DNA of 36,874 nt from Methanoregula sp. (GTDB lineage: Archaea; Halobacteriota; Methanomicrobia; Methanomicrobiales; Methanospirillaceae). The notes under the pieces are model-generated. The model did not search any database, was not told where the DNA came from, and saw only the letters and a program-made list of their open reading frames with translations. The stretch's first letter is position 1; each line of letters begins with the position of its first letter. Below are positions 7,729 through 16,120 of this stretch, piece after piece. The translations under genes and the position numbers were made by a program. The stretch covers positions 1 through 36,874 of the forward strand of contig JAUSBW010000096.1 of NCBI GenBank assembly GCA_030651815.1. Direction: 5' to 3'.

Positions 7729-9051
7729 CTCCTGCCCCCGCCCGCATAGCCGAATCCCACGTAGAAGAACACGCCCTCGCGTGGCTCCGGGAGCTCGGTT
7801 ACACAACTCTTTTCGGCCCGGACATCACTCCCGGTGAACCCAGAGCCGAGCGCGACAGCTGGCACGACGTGATCCTGAAGCACCGGCTGGCGGCAGCAAT
7901 CGCACGGCTCAACCCGGATATCCCGGCAGATGCTCAGGAAGTCGCATTAAAAAAAGATCCTGCATCCGGACTCCCCGTCACTGGTAGGCAACAACCGGGT
8001 ATTCCACCGGATGCTTGTCGATGAGCTCAGGAAAGCGATCGCCAACTATACGGAAAACGGGGGCACCGGCAAGACTGCGATTGACCAGGAAGAAGCAGTC
8101 GCCGTCATGCAGGAAAAATACGAGATCTGCTGCGGCATCTTCCATGGCTTTGACTGGTCGGACTGGGAAGACCCGCAGCGCCGGCTCGCGCTCCTGCCGG
8201 TTGCCCAGAGCGTCATCCTTGGCATAAAAGATGGGAAGAAACGGTTCATTGGTGCAGTTACGGAACTCTCCAAAGCCTTTGCCCTTGCGGTTCCTCATGA
8301 TGAAGCAATAAAGATCCGGGACGATGTAGCATTCTTCCAGGCCGTACGAACAGCGCTGGTAAAATTTGATGGTGTTGGTGAAAAGGCAGACCGGACCTGG
8401 GACATGGAACATGCCATCCGCCAGATTGTCAGCGGGGCGATTGTTTCCGATCAGATCATCGACATCTTTTCTGCTGCCGGGCTCAAGAAACCAGATATTT
8501 CGATCCTGTCAGAGGAATTCCTCGCAGAAGTCAGGGGGCTCCCGCAGAAGAACGTGGCAGTAGAACTCTTAAGAAAACTCTTAAATGATGAAATCCGGAC
8601 CCGGCAGAAGAAGCGGCTCGTCCAGTCCCGCTCTTTTGAACGGATGCTCGAAGAGACCATCCACCGGTACAAGAACCGGGCCATTGAATCCGTTGAGGTC
8701 ATCGAGGAGCTTATCAATCTTGCAAAGGAACTGCGGGAAGCGGACAAACGGGGCCAGGATCTCGGACTTACGGAAGCGGAACTGGCCTTCTATGAAGCCC
8801 TTGAGGTTAATGACAGTGCAGTAATGATCCTTGGTGATGAGGTTCTCAGGAAAGTTGCCCATGAACTGGTGGATCAGATACGGAATAATGCCACCATTGA
8901 CTGGGCCGTAAAGGAAGGAGTCAAGGCAAAGATGCGGGTGATGGTGAAACGCATCCTGACCAAATACAGATATCCGCCAGACAAGCAGCCAAAGGCAGTT
9001 GCAACCATCCTGGAACAGGCTGAGATCCTGTGTGCTGAGATCAGTGGATGA
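7725..9051 (+). pseudogene. hsdR: hsdR relic: type I restriction subunit with core deletion and A7 frameshift
   Basis: The first about 75 codons from the GTG at 7725 match the HsdR N-terminus (ESHVEEHALAWLRELGY, then DSWHDVILKHRL and AIARLNPDIP). The run of seven A at 7948-7954 breaks the frame. Dropping one A restores [25 protein letters not shown], which continues into the frame that stays open to 9051. Right after MLVD the sequence jumps to the HsdR C-terminal region ([14 protein letters not shown], then [43 protein letters not shown] and RNNATIDW). The nuclease D/ExK region and both helicase domains are therefore gone: full HsdR has roughly 1,000 residues, and about 440 remain. No hsdM or hsdS is visible. 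The second piece could be translated alone from the ATG at 8011 as a C-terminal fragment, but no function is expected. The frameshift could be a sequencing error; the deletion is not. Confidence 0.88.
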
Positions 9052-9065
9052 TGCATACATCCTGT

Positions 9066-9090
9066 TTTTCAATCAAACCTTGATTGAAAA
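9066..9090. terminator. Bidirectional hairpin between convergent genes
   Basis: A perfect 11-bp inverted repeat, TTTTCAATCAA (9066-9076) and TTGATTGAAAA (9080-9090), with a 3-nt loop. A third partial copy, TTTGATTGAAAAA, follows at 9104. It sits between the 3' ends of the HsdR relic (plus) and the ADP-ribosylglycohydrolase (minus). The outer A/T runs give T-rich tails in both directions. Confidence 0.6.
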
Positions 9091-9148
9091 TTCTTGAGCA
9101 GACTTTGATTGAAAAAAGTAAACCGTACTTTTAATTGGCAGATGCATT

Positions 9149-10060
9149 TCACTTGATCTCAGCAATCCCCCACACCCGCTCCGCCAGCTCCACCAGCTCC
9201 CCGTACCCCTCCAGCTCCCGGCTCCATCGCACCGGAACAGCATCCATCCCCCAGCAAGCCCCCGCCAGTGCACCACAACACGCACCAACCGTATCCGCAT
9301 CCCCGCCAAGATTGATCGCAGACAGGATCGCCCCCTCAAGTGTGCGGGCGTTCATGAAGCAGGACAGGGCTGCATGGGAGCAGAGCACGGCATCCAGTGA
9401 TGGGTTCGGGTCATGCCCCGGATAATTTCCCAGCACTGCATGCACTTCCGGGTCCGTGCAGAGCGAGAGGGCGTGGCGAAATGCACGCTTACGGGACACC
9501 CCCCTGACCATGTCACTGACCATTACGTTCAGGAACGCGGAGCAGTGGCCGGCAACCGGATCATAGTGCGTGAGCCGCGAGCAGGCCATGCTCATTTCAT
9601 AGACTTCCGGTGCGGGATAGAAGATCCCGAGCGGGAACCCCCGCATCACGCTGCCGTTCGTCCGGCTGCTGCCACGGCGCTGGTGCACAAGCCATGCAGC
9701 ATGGTGCGGCAGGGTCCCGGATTTGACCAGATCAAAGAATAATGAAGATGTGGGGCCATACCATTCCGGGCGGTTTTCGTACCCGGAAAATAACCGTGAT
9801 ATAAGGTCTTTTTGGTTGAATCCCCTGCATGCAGCGAGCGATTCGGCAACTGCCATGGCCTGCAGGGTGTCGTCTGTGATTGCACCTTTTTTCCGGAAAT
9901 GGCGACCACCGGGACGCATATCAGTCACCCACGCTTCAGATTGAAGAGATCCTTCCAATGGCGCACCCATCGCATCCCCAATTGCGAGCGCAATTAACGA
10001 TCCTACGTGCCGCAGGTTTCCAGATATAAATGTCACCAAAAAGCTATATGTGTTGTCCAC
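9149..10060 (-). CDS. ADP-ribosylglycohydrolase family protein (DraG-like)
   Basis: A protein of up to 303 residues with the family motifs in order: ALAIGDAMGAPLEG near the N-terminus, ITDDTLQAMAVAESL (the TDDT metal site), RTNGSVMRGFPLGIF, LTHYDP, and near the C-terminus INLGGDADTVGACCGALAGA (the GGDADT metal site). These bind two Mg ions and remove ADP-ribose from proteins or small molecules; the substrate is unknown here. The longest frame starts with GTG at 10060. A second GTG at 10036 is nearer the usual N-terminus, leaves the divergent promoter of the next gene free, and would suit a leaderless transcript. The gene is divergent from the UPF0058 gene and convergent with the HsdR relic. 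Confidence 0.88.
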   Translation of the reverse strand: MDNTYSFLVTFISGNLRHVGSLIALAIGDAMGAPLEGSLQSEAWVTDMRPGGRHFRKKGAITDDTLQAMAVAESLAACRGFNQKDLISRLFSGYENRPEWYGPTSSLFFDLVKSGTLPHHAAWLVHQRRGSSRTNGSVMRGFPLGIFYPAPEVYEMSMACSRLTHYDPVAGHCSAFLNVMVSDMVRGVSRKRAFRHALSLCTDPEVHAVLGNYPGHDPNPSLDAVLCSHAALSCFMNARTLEGAILSAINLGGDADTVGACCGALAGACWGMDAVPVRWSRELEGYGELVELAERVWGIAEIK

Positions 10061-10091
10061 AAAATACTAACTTTCTGGAGAAGGTGACAGT

Positions 10092-10358
10092 GTGCAAAAA
10101 GAAGAGTTGCTACATTTACATATGCTGATGATTCACATCAAGAAGTATTACGAAGGCATCACCAACGAGGAAATCCAGACCGAACGTTATGCCTCGCTGG
10201 AAATCTCTCCTGTTCATATACATAAAGATAAAAAAGCCCACAAAGACGCTCTCCTCACGCTTGGGGATGAGATTGTTTCCCATATCCACGGCAAACCGCT
10301 GCCTGTGGTGAACTATTCTTCAGAGACTGCATCGCAAACAGTTGCAGCAGAACATTAA
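10092..10358 (+). CDS. UPF0058 family protein
   Basis: An 88-residue, mostly helical protein rich in His, Glu and Lys, matching the archaeal UPF0058 family (QKEELLHLHMLMIHIKKYYE, then SPVHIHKDKKAHKDALLTLG). Family members are small and often sit beside Elp3 or information-processing genes; their role is not established, though the many histidines suggest metal binding. The start is GTG at 10092, preceded by a strong GGAGAAGGTGA ribosome-binding sequence (10078-10088). A TATA-like GCTATATG at 10043-10050 is well placed for a start site near 10073. The Elp3 gene follows 5 bp downstream, so the two are probably co-transcribed. Confidence 0.8.
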   Translation: MQKEELLHLHMLMIHIKKYYEGITNEEIQTERYASLEISPVHIHKDKKAHKDALLTLGDEIVSHIHGKPLPVVNYSSETASQTVAAEH

Positions 10359-10363
10359 TCGTT

Positions 10364-11941
10364 ATGGATGAGGCGCTGGCATTCCGGGAGATGATCTCCC
10401 GCATCCTCACCTTACCGCCCGGTGATGATGCGATTGTTGCGGTAAAGATCGACGTCTGCAAGAAGTACCGGCTCCACGCGGTGCCGAAAAACTCTGCGAT
10501 TCTTGCAGCAGCTTTACCGGAGGAGAAGAAGTGCCTGCGGAAGATTCTGCTCGTTAAACCCACCCGCACCCTTTCAGGGGTTGCTCCGGTTGCGGTGATG
10601 ACCTCGCCGGCACCCTGTCCGCATGGCAAGTGCCTGCCCTGCCCCGGAGGGCCTGAGCACCCGTACCAATCCCCCCAGAGCTATACCGGGGAAGAACCGG
10701 CTGCACTACGGGCACGTGAACATAACTATGATCCGTTTATGCAGGTGCATGCCCGGCTCGAACAGTTCGAGCTTCTCGGGCACCGTGTGGACAAGGTGGA
10801 GTTGATTGTGATGGGCGGTACCATGACTGCCCGTCCTCCCGAGTACCAGGAGCAGTTTGTCGCGCGCTGCATAGAGTCGATGAACACCTACCCGGGCGGC
10901 ACTCCTGCACCAGTGCCCCCCGATGTAGTCTCTGTTGAGAACGATAACGAGCGTGCTGCTGTCCGCTGTATTGCGATCACGTTTGAGACCCGGCCTGACT
11001 GGTGCCGGCGTGAGCATATTGACCGGATGCTCGGTCTGGGCGTAACGAAAGTGGAACTCGGCGTCCAGCACGTGGACGATGCGATCCTCGCCTACAACCG
11101 GCGCGGGTGCACAGTGGAAGATACCGTAGCGGCCAACACCTTGCTCCGCGATGCCGGGCTTAAAGTCGGGTTCCACATGATGCCAAACCTCCCCACATCC
11201 ACCATAGACTCCGACAAAAAGATGTTTGAGACGATCTTTACCGATGCACGGTTCAAGCCGGACTTTCTCAAGATCTACCCCACGCTTGTCACGCCAGGCT
11301 CAGAGATCGAGAAGCACTGGGAGCAGGGGATCTATGCCCCGTATCCGGAAGATGAGCTGATCGAGCTTATCGCGTATGCAAAATCCCAGATCCCCGAGTT
11401 CATGCGGCTCCAGCGGATACAGCGGGATATCCCGGCCAAGCTGATCGTTGCCGGTTCCCGACATTCCAACTTCCGGCAGCTGGCCCAGAACCGGATGAAA
11501 GCCACAGGCAGAAGATGCCGCTGCATCCGGTGCCGGGAGATCGGCAGGCTGCCCTCAGTTGCAAAATCCGAGATGCATATGAAACAGTACGAGTGCTGTG
11601 GTGGGACAGAGCACTTCATTTCTGCTGTTTCGGATGATTCCCTGATTGGATTTACCCGTCTCCGCTTCCCCTCAATGGTCTATCGGTCCGAGCTGGAGAA
11701 TGCGGCCCTGATGCGGGAACTGCATGTCTACGGGAGTATCGTACCGGTCGGCAGGGACGCGGATTCGGAAGAGTGGCAGCACCGGAATTATGGGCGGGCA
11801 CTGCTCGCACTGGCAGAAGAGACTGCGATTTCGGCCGGCTACTCCCGCCTCGCTATCATGAGCGGCATGGGTGTGCGCCCGTATTACCGGAGGCAGGGCT
11901 ATGAACGTGCGGGACCATATATGGTTAAGGAGATGCCATGA
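10364..11941 (+). CDS. elp3: Archaeal Elp3: tRNA U34 5-carboxymethyl-forming radical SAM/acetyltransferase
   Basis: A 525-residue protein of normal Elp3 length. An N-terminal lysine-rich tRNA-binding segment is followed by the radical SAM cluster motif C85-x4-C90-x2-C93 (CPHGKCLPCPGG), the spacing typical of Elp3. The core motifs VELIVMGGTMTARPPEYQ, FETRPDWC, KVELGVQHVDDAIL and GFHMMPNLP follow. A zinc-binding segment (RCRCIRCREIG) lies near residues 385-395, and residues about 400-525 form the GNAT acetyltransferase domain ending GVRPYYRRQGYERAGPYMVKEM. The enzyme uses acetyl-CoA and SAM to build the cm5U base at the tRNA wobble position; archaea carry Elp3 without the other Elongator subunits. 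The stop overlaps the PriS start as ATGA. Confidence 0.96.
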   Translation: MDEALAFREMISRILTLPPGDDAIVAVKIDVCKKYRLHAVPKNSAILAAALPEEKKCLRKILLVKPTRTLSGVAPVAVMTSPAPCPHGKCLPCPGGPEHPYQSPQSYTGEEPAALRAREHNYDPFMQVHARLEQFELLGHRVDKVELIVMGGTMTARPPEYQEQFVARCIESMNTYPGGTPAPVPPDVVSVENDNERAAVRCIAITFETRPDWCRREHIDRMLGLGVTKVELGVQHVDDAILAYNRRGCTVEDTVAANTLLRDAGLKVGFHMMPNLPTSTIDSDKKMFETIFTDARFKPDFLKIYPTLVTPGSEIEKHWEQGIYAPYPEDELIELIAYAKSQIPEFMRLQRIQRDIPAKLIVAGSRHSNFRQLAQNRMKATGRRCRCIRCREIGRLPSVAKSEMHMKQYECCGGTEHFISAVSDDSLIGFTRLRFPSMVYRSELENAALMRELHVYGSIVPVGRDADSEEWQHRNYGRALLALAEETAISAGYSRLAIMSGMGVRPYYRRQGYERAGPYMVKEMP

Positions 11942-13068
11942 ACCCGGCGACAACTGCATTTATCCGGCAGCGGTTTACGGAATATTACAAAAAGACCGTG
12001 CTCATTGCACCCCCGGCGCTGGAGCAGCGCGAATGGGGTTTTGTGCTCTTCAATCCCGGTGCATCCGAGATGCGCATGCGGCGGCATGTGGGATTCTCGG
12101 GCAGAGACGAACTGTTTGAGTACCTCAAAAACGTAGTGCCGCAGCACACCTATTACTCGACTGCGTATTACGAGAAACCGGATGCCGGCACCATGGCGGA
12201 CAAAGGCTGGTGCGGGGCGGATCTGATCTTCGATCTCGATGCGGATCATATCGTGCGGGGGCCTTATGACCAGATGCTTGCCCGCGTAAAAGAGGAGACC
12301 GAAAAGCTCATCGCCATGCTGCTCGATGAGTTCGGGATGGATCCCAAAACCATAGAGCTGGTCTTTTCCGGAGGACGGGGCTACCATGTCCATGTCCGGG
12401 ATCTTGCGTTCCGTGGCTGGGGGAGCGCCGAGCGACGGGAGCTGATCGATTATATCTGCGGGATTGGGATCGATCCTGCGGCAATGCTGACAGGAAAGAA
12501 TTCACAGAATCCCGGCTGGCAAAACCGTTACCGGGCTGCGCTTTCCGGGTACCTCCACTGGATAGGCACACTGCCCGAACAAGAAGCCATGGCCCATCTC
12601 ACCGGCATGGAAGGCATAGGAAAAGATTCGGCAATCACATTTTTGAAAAATCGGGAGGAGATCATTGCCGAAATTGAACATCGTCCCTCGGGTATGATCT
12701 TAAAAAACCGTGTTCTTTCCATAGTGATTGCCCAGCAGGAAGGTGAGTTCAGGAAACGCCTGCTCTCCAGTGCAGCGCTTGCTGACGAACCCGTTACTAC
12801 GGATACAAAACGGTTAATCCGCCTGCCCACCTCGCTGCATGGCGGGAGCGGTATGCGGGTACAGCCGCTGGAACTCCGCGAGCTGCATACTTTCGACCCG
12901 CTCACGGATGCCGTGGTCTTTGGCACGCGGGATGTTCGGGTGGACTGCCGCCTGACGCTCAAGATGCCCATGCTCGGAAGTACTTATGAGCTCCAAAAAG
13001 GCATCACTACTGTACCGGAAGCAGTAGCAGTATTCCTCTGCTGTCGGGGTATGGCAGAGATTGCCTGA
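11938..13068 (+). CDS. priS: DNA primase small (catalytic) subunit
   Basis: A 376-residue protein of the archaeal/eukaryotic primase family. The catalytic carboxylates lie in LIFDLDADHI (D99, D101, D103), followed by the SGGRGYHVHV nucleotide-binding motif near residues 145-154 and a later basic RLIRLPTSLHGGSGM segment (about 288-302) that matches the conserved third part of the active site. It makes primers for DNA replication with PriL, which is not in this window. The ATG overlaps the Elp3 stop by 4 bp, and the Gins51 gene follows after 8 bp. This linkage of PriS and GINS is a conserved archaeal replication cluster. Confidence 0.95.
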   Translation: MNPATTAFIRQRFTEYYKKTVLIAPPALEQREWGFVLFNPGASEMRMRRHVGFSGRDELFEYLKNVVPQHTYYSTAYYEKPDAGTMADKGWCGADLIFDLDADHIVRGPYDQMLARVKEETEKLIAMLLDEFGMDPKTIELVFSGGRGYHVHVRDLAFRGWGSAERRELIDYICGIGIDPAAMLTGKNSQNPGWQNRYRAALSGYLHWIGTLPEQEAMAHLTGMEGIGKDSAITFLKNREEIIAEIEHRPSGMILKNRVLSIVIAQQEGEFRKRLLSSAALADEPVTTDTKRLIRLPTSLHGGSGMRVQPLELRELHTFDPLTDAVVFGTRDVRVDCRLTLKMPMLGSTYELQKGITTVPEAVAVFLCCRGMAEIA

Positions 13069-13076
13069 GGTAAACG

Positions 13077-13739
13077 ATGAAGCTTGACGATCTGCGTGGT
13101 ATCCTGCTATCAGAGCGGGAGACGGGAAGGCTGACAGCAACAGCCCCGGATATTTTTGAGCGCGGGCATGAAGAGCTGGCATCGCTCATGGCAAAGGTAT
13201 ACGAGCTTGACGATCCCCTGTCCGATGAAGCCCGGTCCCTTATCGAAGAGACGCTGGCGATAAAAGAGACACTTCATGAGCTCTTCGCCATCCGTTCCCG
13301 CAAGATCCTCGCCCTCACCATCATGCATGCAGAGGGCAATTATTATGATCGGGAGGAAGTAAAGCGGACCATCCCTGCCGAGCGGGAGATGTTTGACCAG
13401 ATCACTGCCGCGATCGAACAGTGCCAGGGCATTCTCCTGTACAATGTCCCGCACATTCCTGTAACTGTGGAGATGGATGGGGACGAAAGCGGTGAGCCGG
13501 AACCCGTATCCGAAGATGCGGGTACTCCTGCTGTCACTGTTCCGGCGCAACACAAGGCACACCTGCCCCACACGCATCCCTGCGTCCTCGTTCGCGCACT
13601 TGAAGACATGGACTCGTTCATGGGAGTGGATGGGAGGATTTATACTCTTTCAAAAGGAGATATAGTGACGCTTCCTGAGCGGAATGCTGCGGTCTTAAGT
13701 GAACGCAACATAGTCTTAAATATCAATCTTTGTAAATAA
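13077..13739 (+). CDS. GINS complex subunit Gins51 (Gins15)
   Basis: A 220-residue protein. The N-terminal about 115 residues are alpha-helical and match the archaeal Gins51 A domain ([18 protein letters not shown], then [13 protein letters not shown] and [16 protein letters not shown]). A low-complexity acidic/proline linker spans about 130-170. The C-terminal about 50 residues form the small B domain ([22 protein letters not shown], then [14 protein letters not shown]). GINS joins MCM and the Cdc45/RecJ-like protein in the replicative helicase. The position directly after PriS is the conserved archaeal arrangement. No other GINS subunit is visible nearby. Confidence 0.9.
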   Translation: MKLDDLRGILLSERETGRLTATAPDIFERGHEELASLMAKVYELDDPLSDEARSLIEETLAIKETLHELFAIRSRKILALTIMHAEGNYYDREEVKRTIPAEREMFDQITAAIEQCQGILLYNVPHIPVTVEMDGDESGEPEPVSEDAGTPAVTVPAQHKAHLPHTHPCVLVRALEDMDSFMGVDGRIYTLSKGDIVTLPERNAAVLSERNIVLNINLCK

Positions 13740-13777
13740 TATTGGTATTCGATATCCAAATTATCGGTGAAAATTTT

Positions 13778-14056
13778 ATGAAAATGCCAGCGAAATTCAA
13801 CACCTATTGCCCTTTCTGCCGGAATCACCAGATTCATGAGGTAGAGAAGGTAAAGAAAGGCAAAACAACCGGCCTCCACTGGATTGACCGCCAGAAGGCA
13901 CGCAGGGGTAAAGTAGGCAACATGGGTAAATTCTCCAAGGTGCCCGGCGGCGACAAGCCGACGAAGAAGATCAACGTCCGGTACCGCTGTGTCACCTGCG
14001 GAAAGGCGCACCTGCGCAAGGGTTACCGTGTCGCAAAGTTTGAATTAACGGAGTGA
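13778..14056 (+). CDS. rpl44e: Ribosomal protein L44e (eL42)
   Basis: A 92-residue protein with the expected length and sequence: [18 protein letters not shown], then [21 protein letters not shown] and KYRCxxCGKAH-like [17 protein letters not shown]. The four cysteines (two CxxC pairs) bind zinc. It is a 50S protein near the E site. I chose the ATG at 13778 because GGTGA lies 7 nt upstream and family members start with MKMP or MKIP; an upstream in-frame extension to 13742 has no support. It follows Gins51 closely and is 6 bp from S27e. Confidence 0.95.
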   Translation: MKMPAKFNTYCPFCRNHQIHEVEKVKKGKTTGLHWIDRQKARRGKVGNMGKFSKVPGGDKPTKKINVRYRCVTCGKAHLRKGYRVAKFELTE

Positions 14057-14062
14057 GCGATA

Positions 14063-14251
14063 ATGGTACGCGTGATTCGGGAGAACCGGAGTAAATTTTA
14101 CAAGGTAAAGTGTCCAGACTGTGAGAACGAGCAGACCGTCTTTGAGAAGGCAAGCACGGTAGTCAAGTGTGTAGTCTGCGGGCACGATCTTGCAACCCCC
14201 GCAGGGGGCAAAGCAAGCATCAAGGCTGAGATCGTCTCAGAGCTCAAGTGA
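14063..14251 (+). CDS. rps27e: Ribosomal protein S27e (eS27)
   Basis: A 62-residue zinc-ribbon protein of normal length. The motif CPDC at about 19-22 and CVVC at about 36-39 give the four zinc ligands, within the family pattern FYKVKCPDCENEQTVFEKAS. It is a 30S subunit protein. The stop overlaps the region just ahead of the aIF2-alpha start, where AGTGAT can act as the ribosome-binding sequence of the next gene, so translation is likely coupled. Confidence 0.95.
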   Translation: MVRVIRENRSKFYKVKCPDCENEQTVFEKASTVVKCVVCGHDLATPAGGKASIKAEIVSELK

Positions 14252-14259
14252 TACTACCC

Positions 14260-15048
14260 ATGCAGGACAGAGAGTGGCCACAGGAATCAGAACTTGTCGT
14301 TAGCACAGTAGTAAACGTCAAGGACTTTGTAGCGTTTGTATCGCTGGATGAGTATGGTGGCCGCCCGGGGCTCATCCCCATTTCTGAAATCGCAACCGGC
14401 TGGATCAAACATATCCGCGACCATATCCGTGAGGGCCAGAAGATCGTCTGCAAGGTGCTCAATGTTGACCGGAGCCGTGGTCACATCGACCTTTCCTTAA
14501 AAGATGTCAACGAACACCAGCGGCGTGAGAAGATCCGCGAGTGGAAGAACGAGTCGAAAGCACAGAAATGGCTCGGGTTTGCCGCGGAACAGTCCGGTGA
14601 AGAACCCAAAAAGATTGAAGACGAGATCTTCAGTAAATACGGATCATTCTACCCGGTCTTTGAAGATCTTGTTGTTGACCCTGATGCTACGGTTAAGAAA
14701 CTGGGTTTTTCGAAGAAAGTCTCCGATGCACTCCTGCATGTGGCACAGGAGAATGTCAAAGTCCCCAGTGTCGAAGTAACCGGTCATCTGAATCTCACCT
14801 GTTCGGCACCGGATGGGATTTCGATCATCAAGAAGGCGCTAAAAAGTGCCGAGCCGAAGATTGCCGGTGTTACCATCGAGCTTTTGTATCTCGGTGCACC
14901 GCTGTACCGGATAAAGGTGACTGCTCCGGACTACAAGAAGGCGGAAAAAGCGATCGAGAAAGCATCCAATGCTGCGATTGCCGTTGTTGAGAAAGCCGGT
15001 GGCGAAGGCAAACTCATCAAGAAACCGAAATCCGGGAAGAGTCAATGA
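14260..15048 (+). CDS. Translation initiation factor aIF2, alpha subunit
   Basis: A 262-residue protein. An N-terminal S1/OB domain (ESELVVSTVVNVKDFVAFVS, then GHIDLSLKDVNEHQRREK) is followed by a helical middle domain and an alpha/beta C-terminal domain (VEVTGHLNLTCSAPDGISII) that contacts the gamma subunit. It is part of the trimeric factor that carries initiator tRNA. An in-frame GTG at 14248 would overlap S27e, but homologues begin at the MQDREWPQ equivalent and AGTGAT lies 7 nt before the ATG at 14260, so I prefer 14260. Nop10 overlaps its stop by 4 bp (ATGA). Confidence 0.95.
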   Translation: MQDREWPQESELVVSTVVNVKDFVAFVSLDEYGGRPGLIPISEIATGWIKHIRDHIREGQKIVCKVLNVDRSRGHIDLSLKDVNEHQRREKIREWKNESKAQKWLGFAAEQSGEEPKKIEDEIFSKYGSFYPVFEDLVVDPDATVKKLGFSKKVSDALLHVAQENVKVPSVEVTGHLNLTCSAPDGISIIKKALKSAEPKIAGVTIELLYLGAPLYRIKVTAPDYKKAEKAIEKASNAAIAVVEKAGGEGKLIKKPKSGKSQ

Positions 15049-15200
15049 GTGGCCGAATCAGGCGTTGTCCGGCAGACCAGATATATACCCTTTCTTTAAC
15101 CTGTCCTGCCTGTGGCAAGCCAACGGTTGTGGCCCACCCGGCCCGTTATTCACCTGAAGACAAATACGGTAAGTACCGGAGACTGGTAAAACATGATTGA
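15045..15200 (+). CDS. nop10: H/ACA ribonucleoprotein protein Nop10
   Basis: A 51-residue protein that begins inside the aIF2-alpha stop (ATGA) and ends inside the next gene. The sequence reads MSGRIRRCPADQIYTLSLTC, then PACGKPTVVAHPARYSPEDK and YGKYRRLVKHD, the full-length pattern of archaeal Nop10: a short zinc-binding N-terminus, the AHP-x-(K/R)-(F/Y)SPED linker and the YGKYRR tail that binds Cbf5. It works in RNA-guided pseudouridylation. The usual first CxxC pair is reduced: C8 is followed by PAD instead of PxC, while C20 and C23 remain. The aIF2-alpha/Nop10/PAC2 order is conserved in archaea. Confidence 0.95.
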   Translation: MSGRIRRCPADQIYTLSLTCPACGKPTVVAHPARYSPEDKYGKYRRLVKHD

Positions 15201-15948
15201 GGATATCACTGTCAGCTACCTTGAGAGTTTCAAGGACAAGCACTTGGTAGATCCGATCCTGATCGAAGGTCTGCCCGGCATCGGGCAGGTAGGGAAATTA
15301 GTGGCCGAGTATATGATCCACATGCTCAAAGCCGAAAAGATCGGAGAGATTCACTCGATCTATTTTCCCCCTCAGGTAATTCTCGACGAGAACGGCCTTG
15401 CCCGGCTCGCAAGAAACGAGCTTTTCCTGTACCAGTCAGATGGACGCGACATTGTCTTTCTTGTAGGTGACCACCAGAGCACCTCGAATGAGGGACATTA
15501 TATCCTTGCCGACCAGTACTGCGAGATTGCAGAAGAGCTCAAGGTAAAACGCATCTACACGCTCGGCGGTTTTGGTGTCGGACATCTCGTGAATGAGCCC
15601 CGGGTGCTGGGTGCCGTGAACCGTGCGGATCTGCGCCCTGAACTTGAAGAAGCTGGAGTCACGTTCAACCGCGATGAACCCGGTGGCGGGATCATCGGGG
15701 CTGCCGGTCTTATGCTCGGGCTCTCCGCCCAGCGTGGTATCGATGCGGTCTGCCTGATGGGCGAGACCAGTGGGTACCTCATTGACCCGATGAGTGCGGC
15801 CAATGTGCTTGGTGTGCTCTCAAAATTGATCGATGTGCCGGTTGATCCTACGAAACTCAATGACCGGGCTTCTGAGATGGAGAAGGTCATCGAGGGATTG
15901 GTTGAGGGCGAAAAGATGAAAGACGAAGAGCTGAGTTATATCGGGTGA
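15193..15948 (+). CDS. PAC2-family protein (proteasome assembly chaperone-like)
   Basis: A 251-residue protein that overlaps the Nop10 end by 8 bp. The N-terminus (DPILIEGLPGIGQVGKLVAEYMI) and the later YTLGGFGVGHLVNEPRVLGA and GGGIIGAAGLMLGLSAQRGI motifs match the archaeal PAC2 family, ATP-grasp-independent relatives of eukaryotic proteasome assembly chaperone 2. A role in proteasome assembly or activity is inferred from homology only. It closes the operon: a hairpin and T6 run follow the stop at once. Confidence 0.9.
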   Translation: MIEDITVSYLESFKDKHLVDPILIEGLPGIGQVGKLVAEYMIHMLKAEKIGEIHSIYFPPQVILDENGLARLARNELFLYQSDGRDIVFLVGDHQSTSNEGHYILADQYCEIAEELKVKRIYTLGGFGVGHLVNEPRVLGAVNRADLRPELEEAGVTFNRDEPGGGIIGAAGLMLGLSAQRGIDAVCLMGETSGYLIDPMSAANVLGVLSKLIDVPVDPTKLNDRASEMEKVIEGLVEGEKMKDEELSYIG

Positions 15949-15949
15949 G

Positions 15950-15976
15950 CCGGGACAGGCCCGGTGAGCTTTTTTC
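15950..15976 (+). terminator. Terminator after the PriS-to-PAC2 operon
   Basis: CCGGG (15950-15954) pairs with CCCGG (15960-15964) around a 5-nt loop, followed by TGAGC and a T6 run at 15970-15975. It begins one base after the PAC2 stop codon. Confidence 0.6.
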
Positions 15977-16120
15977 GATAGAGTATATTATCTTCCTTTA
16001 CGACGTTCTGTACCCGTTTACGTTTCCGGCTTTTTATTGATGGATGAGAACCCGTGCACTGCTTGATGAAGATCGCGGATTTTATCGTGTACCAGATCAT
16101 TCAGACAAGTGAGGTGAGGT

